Origin: CAZBDU01 sp964490725
GTDB taxonomy: Bacteria > Spirochaetota > Spirochaetia > SZUA-6 > DRHE01
Reading direction: 5' to 3'
Assembly (NCBI GenBank): GCA_964490725.1
Contig: CAZBDU010000118.1
Location: 1-14,650, forward strand
Length of the DNA: 14,650 nucleotides
How positions within the stretch are numbered: position 1 is the stretch's first letter; each line of letters opens with the position of its first letter. A program made the position numbers and the translations under genes. Below the pieces are notes generated by a model. That model saw only the letters and a list, made by a program, of their open reading frames with translations, did not search any database and had not been told where the DNA came from. This document shows positions 7,011 through 13,966 of the stretch, piece by piece.

Positions 7011-7080
7011 TGGAGGCAGCTCAGGCGAGCAGGACTTGCGCGTGCCGGCCCTCTCAGCGGTCGAAGACCCCGCCTGCTCC

Positions 7081-7140
7081 CGGCAGCTCCCGGCAGCTCC
7101 CGGCAGCTCCCGGCAGCTCCCGGCAGCTCCCGGCAGCTCC
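7081..7140. repeat. 10-bp tandem repeat, six perfect copies, running into the gap
   Basis: CGGCAGCTCC is repeated six times without change, ending exactly at the run of N. The bases after the gap resume CGGCAGGAGG, resembling another unit start, so the true array probably continues through the gap. The unit is not a multiple of three and no gene crosses it. It lies in the divergent intergenic region between two promoters. Confidence 0.9.
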
Positions 7141-7240
7141 NNNNNNNNNNNNNNNNNNNNNNNNNNNNNNNNNNNNNNNNNNNNNNNNNNNNNNNNNNNN
7201 NNNNNNNNNNNNNNNNNNNNNNNNNNNNNNNNNNNNNNNN
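7141..7240. other. Assembly gap (100 N)
   Basis: Exactly 100 unknown bases, the usual placeholder for a gap of unknown length, caused most likely by the tandem repeat on its left. Bases 7241-7358 after it are GC-rich with short palindromes and no gene. Confidence 0.98.
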
Positions 7241-7358
7241 CGGCAGGAGGAAGGAGCGGCCCTGCACGGTCTCACTGTAGCACGCCCCGGGGGCGGCGCG
7301 AAGCCTGCCGGGCCCGGTGAAGGCCGCCGGCGTGCCTGACCCGTCCGCTCAGCTTTCT

Positions 7359-7388
7359 TGACCGCGGCGGCCTCCCCGCGCTACAGTG
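7359..7388 (+). promoter_or_regulatory. Promoter of the DUF1684 gene, leaderless geometry
   Basis: TTGACC (7359-7364), an 18-base spacer and TACAGT (7383-7388). Only seven bases lie between the -10 box and ATG 7396, which is where transcription itself should begin, and no Shine-Dalgarno sequence is present. The message is therefore expected to be leaderless. Confidence 0.55.
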
Positions 7389-7395
7389 GCGTCCG

Positions 7396-8037
7396 ATGAC
7401 CCCTAGAAAGGGCCTGGAGATCGGGCTGTACGTCCTCATCGTGGTCGCCGTGGGAGCGGTGGCCGCCGTGCTGGCGCTCCGGGGGGAAGGGGAGAAGGCC
7501 TACCGGGATCGCATCCTCAGCCATCGCCGGGAGATCGATGCGTTCATGCGCCGCTCCCCGGAGTCCCCTCTGCCGCCGGAGCTGAGGGGCGAGTTTTCCG
7601 GCCTCCAGTATTTTCCGCCGGACCCCGCCTACCGCGTGGAAGCCCGGGTGACGCCCACCGACGCCACGGAGGTGATCACCGTGCCCACCAGCGACGGCAA
7701 CTTGGAGCGCTACCGGCCCTACGGCTACGCCGAGTTCTCCCTCCAGGGAGGGCGGCACCGGCTGCTCCTGCTGAAGTCGGAGGAGGAGCCGGTGAGCAAC
7801 CGGCTCTTCCTTCCCTTCCGCGACCAGACCAGCGGGCAGGAGACCTACGGCGGCGGCCGCTACCTGAACGTCTACCTGACCAGGGACGGCACCGTCACCC
7901 TGGACTTCAACCTGGCCTACAACCCCTACTGCGTCTACAACTACGCTTACAGCTGCCCGCTGCCGCCGCCGGAGAACCGGCTGGAGGCGGCGGTGCGGGC
8001 CGGGGAGAAGAACTACACCGGCCCCACCGCGAAGTAG
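7396..8037 (+). CDS. Membrane-anchored DUF1684 protein
   Basis: A 213-residue protein with one N-terminal membrane segment (about 8-28, GLYVLIVVAVGAVAAVLAL) and an outside-facing domain. The body matches the DUF1684 pattern. YFPPDPAYRVEARV (72-85) is followed by G-x-x-x-F-x-L-x-G, then LFLPFRDQTSG and ETYGGGRY (137-156), LDFNLAYNP (169-177), and a closing CPLPPPENRL then AGEK-x-Y (187-207). C179 (NPYC) and C187 (SCPLPPPEN) are the family's conserved cysteines. The biochemical function is not established. The TM anchor, with no long linker, places the domain at the outer face of the membrane. The neighbour is a CueP-like copper lipoprotein, which hints at metal or envelope stress, but each gene has its own promoter. 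Confidence 0.85.
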   Translation: MTPRKGLEIGLYVLIVVAVGAVAAVLALRGEGEKAYRDRILSHRREIDAFMRRSPESPLPPELRGEFSGLQYFPPDPAYRVEARVTPTDATEVITVPTSDGNLERYRPYGYAEFSLQGGRHRLLLLKSEEEPVSNRLFLPFRDQTSGQETYGGGRYLNVYLTRDGTVTLDFNLAYNPYCVYNYAYSCPLPPPENRLEAAVRAGEKNYTGPTAK

Positions 8038-8066
8038 GCCGGGAGCCCGGGGGTCCCCACAGGGAT

Positions 8067-8096
8067 TTGACAAGCTCCGGGCTTTCGGGGTAGAGT
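8067..8096 (+). promoter_or_regulatory. Promoter of the CueP-like lipoprotein gene
   Basis: TTGACA (8067-8072), an 18-base spacer and TAGAGT (8091-8096). Transcription would start near 8103 and give a leader of about 25 bases before ATG 8128, with AGGA (8117-8120) as a weak ribosome site. This excludes the in-frame GTG at 8095, which overlaps the -10 box. No clear CueR-type inverted repeat was seen in the spacer. Confidence 0.55.
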
Positions 8097-8127
8097 GCCT
8101 GTAAATCTTACCAAACAGGATAGGTAC

Positions 8128-8727
8128 ATGGTGCGTGCACGTTGGATTGCAGCCGCCGCGGCGGTAGTGGTGGTTCTGGCAGGGTGCGGAGGGCGGCAGG
8201 CCAGCGCCCCGGAGGCGCCCGCGGCGCCGTCAGAGCCGGCGGTCAGCTCCTCCGGCAGCAACGGGGTCTCCCCGCAGGCCCTGGATGGGCTGGACGCCCG
8301 GGCCGCGATGGCGATGGCCAATCGCTGGGGACCCTCCACCAAGGGAGTCAAGAGCTTCGTGGACACCCTGCAGGTGAGCTTCGCCTTCGACAACGGCCGC
8401 AAGGTCTCGATTCCCCTGCCCAAGGACCAGATGGTGGTGGCCATCGCGCCCTACCTGACCAGGACGCATCCCTGCGAAGTCCACTACATGTCGGGCTGCC
8501 AGGGGGAGCTGGCGGACGTGCCGGTGAAGGTGAAGGCCACCGCCGGGGACGGAACCGTGCTGGTGGACCGGACGGTGACTACCATGGCGAACGGCTTCTT
8601 CGAGCTGTGGCTGCCGCGGAATCAGGAGGTCCGCCTGAGCGTGGAGGCGCTGGGCAAGAGCGCCGAGGGCACGATCACCACCTATCCCAGCAGCAACACC
8701 TGCATCACCACCCTGCAGCTGCTCTGA
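8128..8727 (+). CDS. cueP: CueP-like copper-binding lipoprotein
   Basis: A 199-residue secreted lipoprotein: hydrophobic signal followed by the lipobox LAGC (C20 lipidated), then a Pro/Ala/Ser linker to about 46. The folded part matches the CueP family. L-x-x-V-DTLQVSFAF is followed by THPCEVHYMSGCQGEL (113-128, C116 and C124), NGFFELWLPR (155-164), and a C-terminal TCITTLQLL with C192. The three cysteines are those conserved in CueP, the Salmonella periplasmic Cu(I) protein that also supplies copper to SodCII. Here the lipobox predicts a membrane-tethered form. A role in copper sequestration or reduction outside the membrane is expected from the family. The start is ATG 8128 rather than GTG 8095, because signal peptide and promoter geometry both fit. 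Confidence 0.88.
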   Translation: MVRARWIAAAAAVVVVLAGCGGRQASAPEAPAAPSEPAVSSSGSNGVSPQALDGLDARAAMAMANRWGPSTKGVKSFVDTLQVSFAFDNGRKVSIPLPKDQMVVAIAPYLTRTHPCEVHYMSGCQGELADVPVKVKATAGDGTVLVDRTVTTMANGFFELWLPRNQEVRLSVEALGKSAEGTITTYPSSNTCITTLQLL

Positions 8728-8828
8728 GGCGGCAGGGGGGCCGGCGGCCGGGCGGGGGGCCGGACGCCCCCCCCCCCCCCCCCCCCCCCCCGCCCCGCCC
8801 CGGGGGGGGGGGGGCCGGGGGGGGGCGC
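8728..8828. other. Poly-C/poly-G tract between convergent genes
   Basis: After the lipoprotein stop comes G/C-only DNA containing 25 consecutive C (8767-8791), then C-blocks broken by single G (8792-8801), 13 G (8802-8814), CC, and 9 G (8817-8825), ending 4 bases before the stop of the reductase on the other strand. The C and G halves can pair into one long hairpin, or the G-runs into quadruplexes, so it could stop transcription from both sides. Homopolymers of this length are also where draft assemblies err, so exact lengths are doubtful. Confidence 0.7.
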
Positions 8829-9854
8829 CTATCGCCCCGCCACCGCCCGCCGCAGCGCCTCCGCTCCCTGGCGGATCTGCTCCGTGATGGGAAGCTCGTA
8901 GGGACACTTCTCCTCGCATTCCCTGCACTCGATGCACAGGTCCGCCGATTCCCGCGCCTCGGCGGGCCAGCCCGTGGTCAACCGCTCCACCGGGAAGCGC
9001 TTCACCAGGGAGTCCGCCGACATGAGGGTGACGATCTCCACCCCGTTGGGGCAGGGCGCGCAGTAGCCGCACCGGCGGCAGAAGCGCGTGCCCAGCTCCG
9101 AGCGCAGCCGCTCGATGGCGGCGCGGTCCTCCGGCGACAGGGGAGCTCCCTCGCGCCAGAGGGCCAGCACCTCCTCCACCTCCTCCAGCTTCTCGAAGCC
9201 CGGGTCGGTGACGATCCCGGGGTAGCTCATCAGGAAGCGGATGCAGGCGGAGGCCCGGCCCAGCGCGCCGCCGCCGAAGGGCTTCATGGCGATGAAGCCT
9301 ACATCGTGCCGGCGGCAGCTTTCCAGCACCTCCTCCGCCTCCCGGTTCACGATGAAGTTGAAGGGATACTGCAGCACCTCGATCCGAGGATCCCCGGCCA
9401 CCGCCAGCGCCGCATCCGGGTTGTGGGCCGAGGCGCCGAGGTGACGGATCATCCCCTCGTCGCGCAGGCGGAGCGCCGCCTCCAGGGTGCCGCCTTCCTC
9501 CATCCGCCGCCACTCCTCGGGGCTGGGCACCAGGTGGAACTGGAACAGGTCCAGGTAGGAGAGGCCAAGGCGCTCCAGGGAGAGCTCCACCTGGGAGCGG
9601 ACCGTGCCGGGGTCCTTGCCGTGACTCTTGGTGAACACCTTGAGAGAGGAGCGATCGTAGCCGGCGATGGCTTTCCCGATGCGCTCCTCGGAGGTGCCGT
9701 AGGCGTTGGCCGTGTCGATCCAGTTCAGCCCGCCGTCCAGGGCGGCCCGCACCACCCGGACCGCGTCCTGGTCGTTCAGCCGCTGCATGGGAATGCTGCC
9801 AAAACCGATGCGCGTGACCTCCAGGCCGCTCCTGCCCAGCCGTACCGTGTCCAT
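8829..9854 (-). CDS. Aldo/keto reductase with C-terminal Fe-S cluster motifs
   Basis: A 341-residue fusion. Residues 1-245 are an aldo/keto reductase barrel with the complete tetrad D47 and Y52 (WIDTANAYG), K76 (VFTKSHG) and H107 (FQFH), and an NAD(P)-binding region later. Residues 255-320 carry two cysteine sets, C259-x2-C262-x2-C265-x2-C268-P and C307-x2-C310-x2-C313-x3-C317-P, the second being a classical [4Fe-4S] ferredoxin pattern. Such Fe-S aldo/keto reductases are known in anaerobes and thermophiles and may pass electrons between NAD(P)H and a ferredoxin-like partner; the substrate is unknown. It starts 46 bases after the glycosyltransferase stop and is probably co-transcribed with it. 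No strong ribosome site precedes ATG 9854. Confidence 0.9.
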   Translation of the reverse strand: MDTVRLGRSGLEVTRIGFGSIPMQRLNDQDAVRVVRAALDGGLNWIDTANAYGTSEERIGKAIAGYDRSSLKVFTKSHGKDPGTVRSQVELSLERLGLSYLDLFQFHLVPSPEEWRRMEEGGTLEAALRLRDEGMIRHLGASAHNPDAALAVAGDPRIEVLQYPFNFIVNREAEEVLESCRRHDVGFIAMKPFGGGALGRASACIRFLMSYPGIVTDPGFEKLEEVEEVLALWREGAPLSPEDRAAIERLRSELGTRFCRRCGYCAPCPNGVEIVTLMSADSLVKRFPVERLTTGWPAEARESADLCIECRECEEKCPYELPITEQIRQGAEALRRAVAGR

Positions 9855-9900
9855 ACCCTACTGTTGCAGAAAGCTGCGGCCTTGTCCAGATTCTGCGGCT

Positions 9901-11226
9901 CTAGCGCTTCAGGGGCGAGGTCTCCCGGGCCATGGTCCCGGTCTCCAGGATCTCCTCGATCTTGTAGGTGCCGTACTTGCGGGCCTTCAGGAAGCCGTCC
10001 CAGCCGGACTCGGCCAGACGGCCTTCGCGCAGCAGATCGAAGAGCCACTCGTCGGTGTACTCGGGGTCCTCCTGGTCGATACCGGCCTGCACCTCCAGGA
10101 GCCACTTGCGGTTGTACAGCTCCTGGGCACCGATGGGAGGGGCCATGATGACGGGAATCCCCAGCCCGCAGTAGAAGGACAGCTCGCTGGGCTTGGTCCA
10201 CAGCACGTCGGTGAGGCGGATCACCTCGCTGAAGAGGCGGAAGTAGTCGGTCTTGTCCGGGCTGTAGACCACGCGCAGGTTGGGGGAGCCCGGCAGGAGC
10301 TCCGCGCGGAGGTGCTCGAAGTAGCGGTACACCTCTTCACGCACCCCGGCCACCAGGTTGAGAATAACCTCCCCCTTGGCGATCTTCTCCCGCAGGCTGC
10401 GGGCAATGGCGTGGCCGATCTCCCGCTGAGCCCCCGCGCCCCCCACGGCGTAGGTGATGGTGAAAGCGCGCTCGGCCTTGAACCTGCAGTTGCCCCTGCC
10501 CAGGAAATGCGCCACGTTGCGCCCGTGCAGCGGCCAGAAGCGCTCCCCGGGGTCCAGGTAGAAGAACCGCTGAGCCGCATCGGCGCGCAGGAGGTCCAGG
10601 TTGCGGCTACCCAGGATCTCCAGGGGGAAGGGGAAGCCGGTGAGGAAGATGCGCCCGTCCGGCACCCCGTAGCTCTTGAGCCGCATCACGGCCCTGCCGC
10701 AGGGAGCCATGTAGTAGATCCTGCTGTTGCGTCCACTCTCCGGAACCCAGGCGCGGCTGATCTCCGCGTCGCAGATGACGCAGTAGATGCGCCCGTAGCC
10801 GGCGCGGTCGGCGGCGATGGCCGGAGCCGGGTAGGAGGTGACCAGGGGCAGGGGCTTCTGCCGGATCGTCTCCATCATCCCCGCGCACAGCCCGCGTTCC
10901 ACGAAGCGCTGCAGCAGCCTCACCTGCGCGGAGGGGTTGGACATGTCGCGAATGGGGTAGAAGGAGGGGATGTTCTGGATGGCGTCCAGCATGCCGAAGA
11001 GGGGCTTCCCCACCACCGGGACGCCGCGCACCCGGGAGAGTAACTCGTAGGTCTTCCGCAGCCGCCCCCAGAGCTTGCGCTCCTCCGGGTCCTTTGAGGA
11101 GCTGCTGCCCACGGCGATGATGCCCCCCTCGGCCAGGTGCCGCAGCGGGTAGGTGGCCCGCTGGTGCCCCAGGCCCATGTCCACGGTCACGACCCACGCC
11201 CGCAGCTCGTCTTTTTCCTCGCTCAC
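9901..11226 (-). CDS. GT-B fold (MurG/MGDG-synthase-like) glycosyltransferase
   Basis: A 441-residue protein from GTG 11226, chosen for the GGAGGAG site six bases upstream. The N-terminal VVTVDMGLGHQRAT (12-25) matches the GLGH loop of GT28-type enzymes. GGAGAQREIG (262-271) resembles the MurG Gly-rich donor-domain loop, and WTKPSELSFYCGLGIPVI (343-360) corresponds to the TKPGG..E.l..g.P nucleotide-sugar segment, followed by the PPIGAQE pattern where these enzymes usually have P-x-x-x-Q-x-x-N. No signal peptide or membrane helix is seen. The donor and acceptor cannot be told, nor can synthase versus lipid-linked transfer. It lies 85 bases after trpA but has its own promoter, so it may be read both with and without the trp genes. 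Substrate linkage to tryptophan is not implied. Confidence 0.7.
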   Translation of the reverse strand: MSEEKDELRAWVVTVDMGLGHQRATYPLRHLAEGGIIAVGSSSSKDPEERKLWGRLRKTYELLSRVRGVPVVGKPLFGMLDAIQNIPSFYPIRDMSNPSAQVRLLQRFVERGLCAGMMETIRQKPLPLVTSYPAPAIAADRAGYGRIYCVICDAEISRAWVPESGRNSRIYYMAPCGRAVMRLKSYGVPDGRIFLTGFPFPLEILGSRNLDLLRADAAQRFFYLDPGERFWPLHGRNVAHFLGRGNCRFKAERAFTITYAVGGAGAQREIGHAIARSLREKIAKGEVILNLVAGVREEVYRYFEHLRAELLPGSPNLRVVYSPDKTDYFRLFSEVIRLTDVLWTKPSELSFYCGLGIPVIMAPPIGAQELYNRKWLLEVQAGIDQEDPEYTDEWLFDLLREGRLAESGWDGFLKARKYGTYKIEEILETGTMARETSPLKR

Positions 11227-11250
11227 CTGGCTCCTCCGCTGTCTGGCCTC

Positions 11251-11279
11251 ATTATCGGCGGCGCGGCCGGGCCGGGCAA
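11251..11279 (-). promoter_or_regulatory. Internal promoter for the glycosyltransferase gene
   Basis: On the minus strand TTGCCC (11274-11279), a 17-base spacer and GATAAT (11251-11256) lie in the trpA-glycosyltransferase gap, 24 bases before GTG 11226. The same TTGCCC-17 arrangement occurs before the ABC ATPase gene. Unlike that promoter, this one leaves room for a leader containing the GGAGGAG ribosome site (11231-11237). Confidence 0.5.
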
Positions 11280-11311
11280 GCACAAAGACGCGCGGCGGCG
11301 CCGTGGACCGC

Positions 11312-12121
11312 TCAGGGCATGAGGGAGCGCGCCAGGGCGGCCACCCGGGCGGGAACGCTCCGGGGGTCCTCCTCCGCCAGGATCTGCTCCACGATGCGGG
11401 TGCCCACCACCACGCCGTCGGCGACCGCGGTGATCCGTTCCACTTCCTCCCGGCTCCTGACCCCGATCCCTACCAGCACCGGCAGCTCGGAGAGGGCGCG
11501 GACCCGCTGCAGCGCCTCCCCCAGGTCCGAGGTTCCCTTCAGGCTCTGGCCAGTGACCCCCAGCTGGGGCACGTAGTAGAGAAAGCCCGTGGCCGCCTCC
11601 AGGAGGCGCTCCAGGCGGGGCTCCCGCGTGAGGGAGCAGGCCAGAAGCACCGTGCACAGCTCGTCCCGCCTGGCCCCGGCGAAGAAGCCGGGGTCCGCCT
11701 CCGGAGGCAGGTCCGGGATGATGAAGCCGTCCACCCCCGCCGACCTCGCCTCTTCCAGAAGCCGGGGGGGTCCCATGGCCAGAAAGACGTTCCAGTAGCC
11801 CATGAGCAGAAGTGGCAGCTGGCAGGAGCGCCGCAGCTCCGCCACCCCCTCCAGGATCTGCTGCAGGTCCACCCCCGCCTGCAGAGCCAGGGAGCCCGCC
11901 CGCTGGATCACCGGCCCGTCGGCGATGGGGTCGGAGAAGGGCACCCCCAGCTCCACCGCCGCCGCCCCCGCCCGCTCCAGCTCGCGAACCGTCTCCAGGC
12001 AGGTGGGCCAGTCGGGCAGGCCCGCCATGATGTAGGCCACGAAGGCCTTGCGGCCTTCCCGGCGCAGCCCGGCAAGGCGCCGCACCAGGCGGTTCGCGGC
12101 CAGGGCCGTCCCGGCCTTCAC
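11312..12121 (-). CDS. trpA: Tryptophan synthase alpha chain
   Basis: Converts indole-3-glycerol phosphate to indole plus glyceraldehyde 3-phosphate and channels indole to TrpB. It has 269 residues, the family length. The catalytic block is intact: E57 and D68 in VELGVPFSDPIADGP. Later landmarks include GFIIPDLPPEA (132-142) and GVTG (188-191). Two positions depart from the usual sequence: MGYWNVF (107-113) for M-x-Y-x-NP, and YVPQLGVTG (183-191) where YxVSxxGVTG is typical, so the loop 6 Ser-Arg pair is lost. The start is GTG 12121, whose GTGA overlaps the trpB stop, implying translational coupling and near-equal synthesis of the two subunits. Last trp gene of the cluster. Confidence 0.97.
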   Translation of the reverse strand: MKAGTALAANRLVRRLAGLRREGRKAFVAYIMAGLPDWPTCLETVRELERAGAAAVELGVPFSDPIADGPVIQRAGSLALQAGVDLQQILEGVAELRRSCQLPLLLMGYWNVFLAMGPPRLLEEARSAGVDGFIIPDLPPEADPGFFAGARRDELCTVLLACSLTREPRLERLLEAATGFLYYVPQLGVTGQSLKGTSDLGEALQRVRALSELPVLVGIGVRSREEVERITAVADGVVVGTRIVEQILAEEDPRSVPARVAALARSLMP

Positions 12122-13353
12122 AGCTCCACCCCCAGCATCCGCGCCACCTGCGGGCAGTCCTTGTCCCCCCGGCCGGAGAGGTTCACGATCATCACCGCCT
12201 CCCGTCCCAGCGCCGGGGCTTCCTTTCGCGCCTGGGCCACCGCGTGGGCGCTCTCCAGGGCGGGGATGATCCCCTCCAGCCGGGAAAGCTGCTGGAACGC
12301 CTCCAGGGCCTCCCGGTCGGTCACCGCCGCGTAGCGCGCCCGCCCGGAGTCGCGCAGGGCGCAGTGCTCGGGCCCCACCCCGGGGTAGTCCAGCCCCGCC
12401 GAGATGGAGTGGGTGGGGTGGACCTGGCCGCCGGCGTCCTGCAGCAGGTACATCCTGCTTCCGTGGAACACCCCCACGGTGCCCCGGGTAAGGGTGGCGG
12501 CGTGGCGGGGGGTGTCCAGCCCCTCCCCGGCGGCCTCTACTCCCAGGAGGCCCACCTCACGGTCCGGCAGGAACTCGTAGAACAGGCCGATGGCGTTGCT
12601 GCCGCCGTTCACGCAGGCCACACACAGGTCCGGGAGCCTCCCCTCCGCCGCCAGCACCTGCTCCCTGGCCTCCCGCCCGATCACCCGCTGGAAGTCGCGC
12701 ACGATGGTGGGGTAGGGGTGGGGGCCCACGGTGGAGCCGAAGATGTAGTGGGTGTCCTCCAGATTGGTGACCCAGTCGCGGAAGGCCTCGTTGATGGCGT
12801 CCTTCAGGGTGCGGCTCCCGGAGGCCACCGGCACTACGGTGGTGCCCAGCAGGCGCATGCGGAAGACGTTCAGCGCCTGGCGCTCCACGTCCTCCTCCCC
12901 CATGTAGACCACGCACTCCATGCCGTACAGCGCCGCCACCGTGGCGGTGGCCACCCCGTGCTGGCCGGCTCCGGTCTCCGCGATGATCCGGCGCTTGCCC
13001 ATGCGGCGGGCCAGCAGGATCTGCCCCACGGTGTTGTTGATCTTGTGCGCCCCGGTGTGGTTCAGGTCCTCCCGTTTCAGGTACACCCGGGCTCCCCCCC
13101 ACGCCCCGGTCAGGCGGGAGGCGAAGGTGAGCGGGCTGGGCCGTCCCGCGTACTCCCGCAGGGTGCGGTCTACCTCCGCGGCGAACTCCGGGTCCGCCGC
13201 AGCCGCCGCGTACACCTCCTCCAGCTCCTCCAGGGCGGGCCGGATGATCTCCGGCACGTAGCTGCCCCCGAAGGCTCCGAAGTAGCCCGCCGCGGCCGGC
13301 GCCGCGCGGTTTGGGCCTCCGGCCGCGCCGGCGCCCCTCCTCTTGTCACTCAT
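12118..13353 (-). CDS. trpB: Tryptophan synthase beta chain
   Basis: PLP enzyme joining indole and serine to tryptophan. It has 411 residues; the first 20 are an Ala/Gly/Arg-rich extension before the canonical GYFGAFGGSYVPE. The PLP lysine is K104 in NHTGAHKINN, the catalytic glutamate E126 is in ETGAGQHG, and GPHPYPTIVRDFQ (210-222) and SGRGDKD (393-399) are intact. The PLP-phosphate loop, normally GGGSNA, reads NGGSNA (249-254), with an AAC codon in the sequence. This is the TrpB1 type (partner of TrpA). The ATG start overlaps the trpF stop by 8 bases (ATGAGTGA). Confidence 0.97.
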   Translation of the reverse strand: MSDKRRGAGAAGGPNRAAPAAAGYFGAFGGSYVPEIIRPALEELEEVYAAAAADPEFAAEVDRTLREYAGRPSPLTFASRLTGAWGGARVYLKREDLNHTGAHKINNTVGQILLARRMGKRRIIAETGAGQHGVATATVAALYGMECVVYMGEEDVERQALNVFRMRLLGTTVVPVASGSRTLKDAINEAFRDWVTNLEDTHYIFGSTVGPHPYPTIVRDFQRVIGREAREQVLAAEGRLPDLCVACVNGGSNAIGLFYEFLPDREVGLLGVEAAGEGLDTPRHAATLTRGTVGVFHGSRMYLLQDAGGQVHPTHSISAGLDYPGVGPEHCALRDSGRARYAAVTDREALEAFQQLSRLEGIIPALESAHAVAQARKEAPALGREAVMIVNLSGRGDKDCPQVARMLGVEL

Positions 13354-13966
13354 CTGCTCGTACCCCCTCGAAAAACCGCTTCAGCTTCTCCCGGCTCTTG
13401 ATCCCCGGGACCTCCTCCAGGCCGCTCGAGGCGTCCACCCCGAAGGGACGCACGGCGCGGAGGGCCTCCCTCACGTTCTCCGGGCCCAGGCCGCCGGCCA
13501 GCAGGAAGCGGTGCTCCGGAAAGCTCCGCACCGCCCTGGCGGCCAGGGCAGTGTCCGCCCGCACGCCGGTGCCGCCGGCCTTTCCGGCTACCTGCGGCTC
13601 CAGCAGGAAGTACTGCGCCCGGTAGCGGCGGATCTCCTCCAGGGAGGACAGGTTCCGCAGGCGGATCACCTTGATCACCGGCAGCGGCAGGCGCCGGCAG
13701 AGCCCCGGATCCTCGGCTCCATGGAGCTGCACCGCCTTCAGCCCCACCCGCCGCACGGTGGCCAGGATCTCCTCCTCCGGCGCGTCCACGAACACCCCCA
13801 CCGGTACCGCCCGCTCGGGCAGCGCGGCTACCAGGGCGGCGGCCTGCTCCACGCCGATCCGCCTGGGGCTCTCCGCAAAGATGAAGCCCAGGAAATCCGC
13901 TCCCAGCTCCAGGGCCGCCTGAGCGTCCTGCAGGCGCGTGAGACCGCAGATCTTCACCGCCGTCAC
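13346..13966 (-). CDS. trpF: Phosphoribosylanthranilate isomerase
   Basis: Amadori isomerase converting phosphoribosylanthranilate to CdRP, a (beta/alpha)8 barrel of 206 residues, the normal length. The general base Cys7 is present in VKICGLT, along with LGFIFAESPR (26-35), QLHG (80-83), AGGL (157-160) and the phosphate-binding GVDASSGLEEVPG (176-188). The catalytic general acid is normally an Asp in a LLD segment (Asp126 in the Thermotoga enzyme); here the segment is FLLEPQ with Glu123, and the downstream GGTG is kept. Start GTG 13966 overlaps the trpC stop by GTGA, with GGGGAGGAG upstream. Between trpC and trpB its function is not in doubt; the Glu is an unusual but chemically conservative change. 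Confidence 0.95.
   Translation of the reverse strand: MTAVKICGLTRLQDAQAALELGADFLGFIFAESPRRIGVEQAAALVAALPERAVPVGVFVDAPEEEILATVRRVGLKAVQLHGAEDPGLCRRLPLPVIKVIRLRNLSSLEEIRRYRAQYFLLEPQVAGKAGGTGVRADTALAARAVRSFPEHRFLLAGGLGPENVREALRAVRPFGVDASSGLEEVPGIKSREKLKRFFEGVRADE

Noticed and set aside
7081..7140. CRISPR array
   Set aside because: Units are 10 bp with no spacers and no cas genes nearby; a simple tandem repeat.
8142..10148. Plus-strand open frame of 668 codons
   Set aside because: Low-complexity Gly/Pro/Arg/Ala translation, spans the poly-C tract and lies antisense to the well-supported reductase; a high-GC shadow frame.
9706..11043. Plus-strand open frame of 445 codons antisense to the glycosyltransferase
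   Set aside because: No recognisable motif; the opposite strand carries GT-B motifs and a good ribosome site.
12244..13401. Plus-strand open frame of 385 codons antisense to trpB
   Set aside because: trpB is unambiguous and operon overlaps fix its frame; the antisense frame is a by-product of third-position GC.
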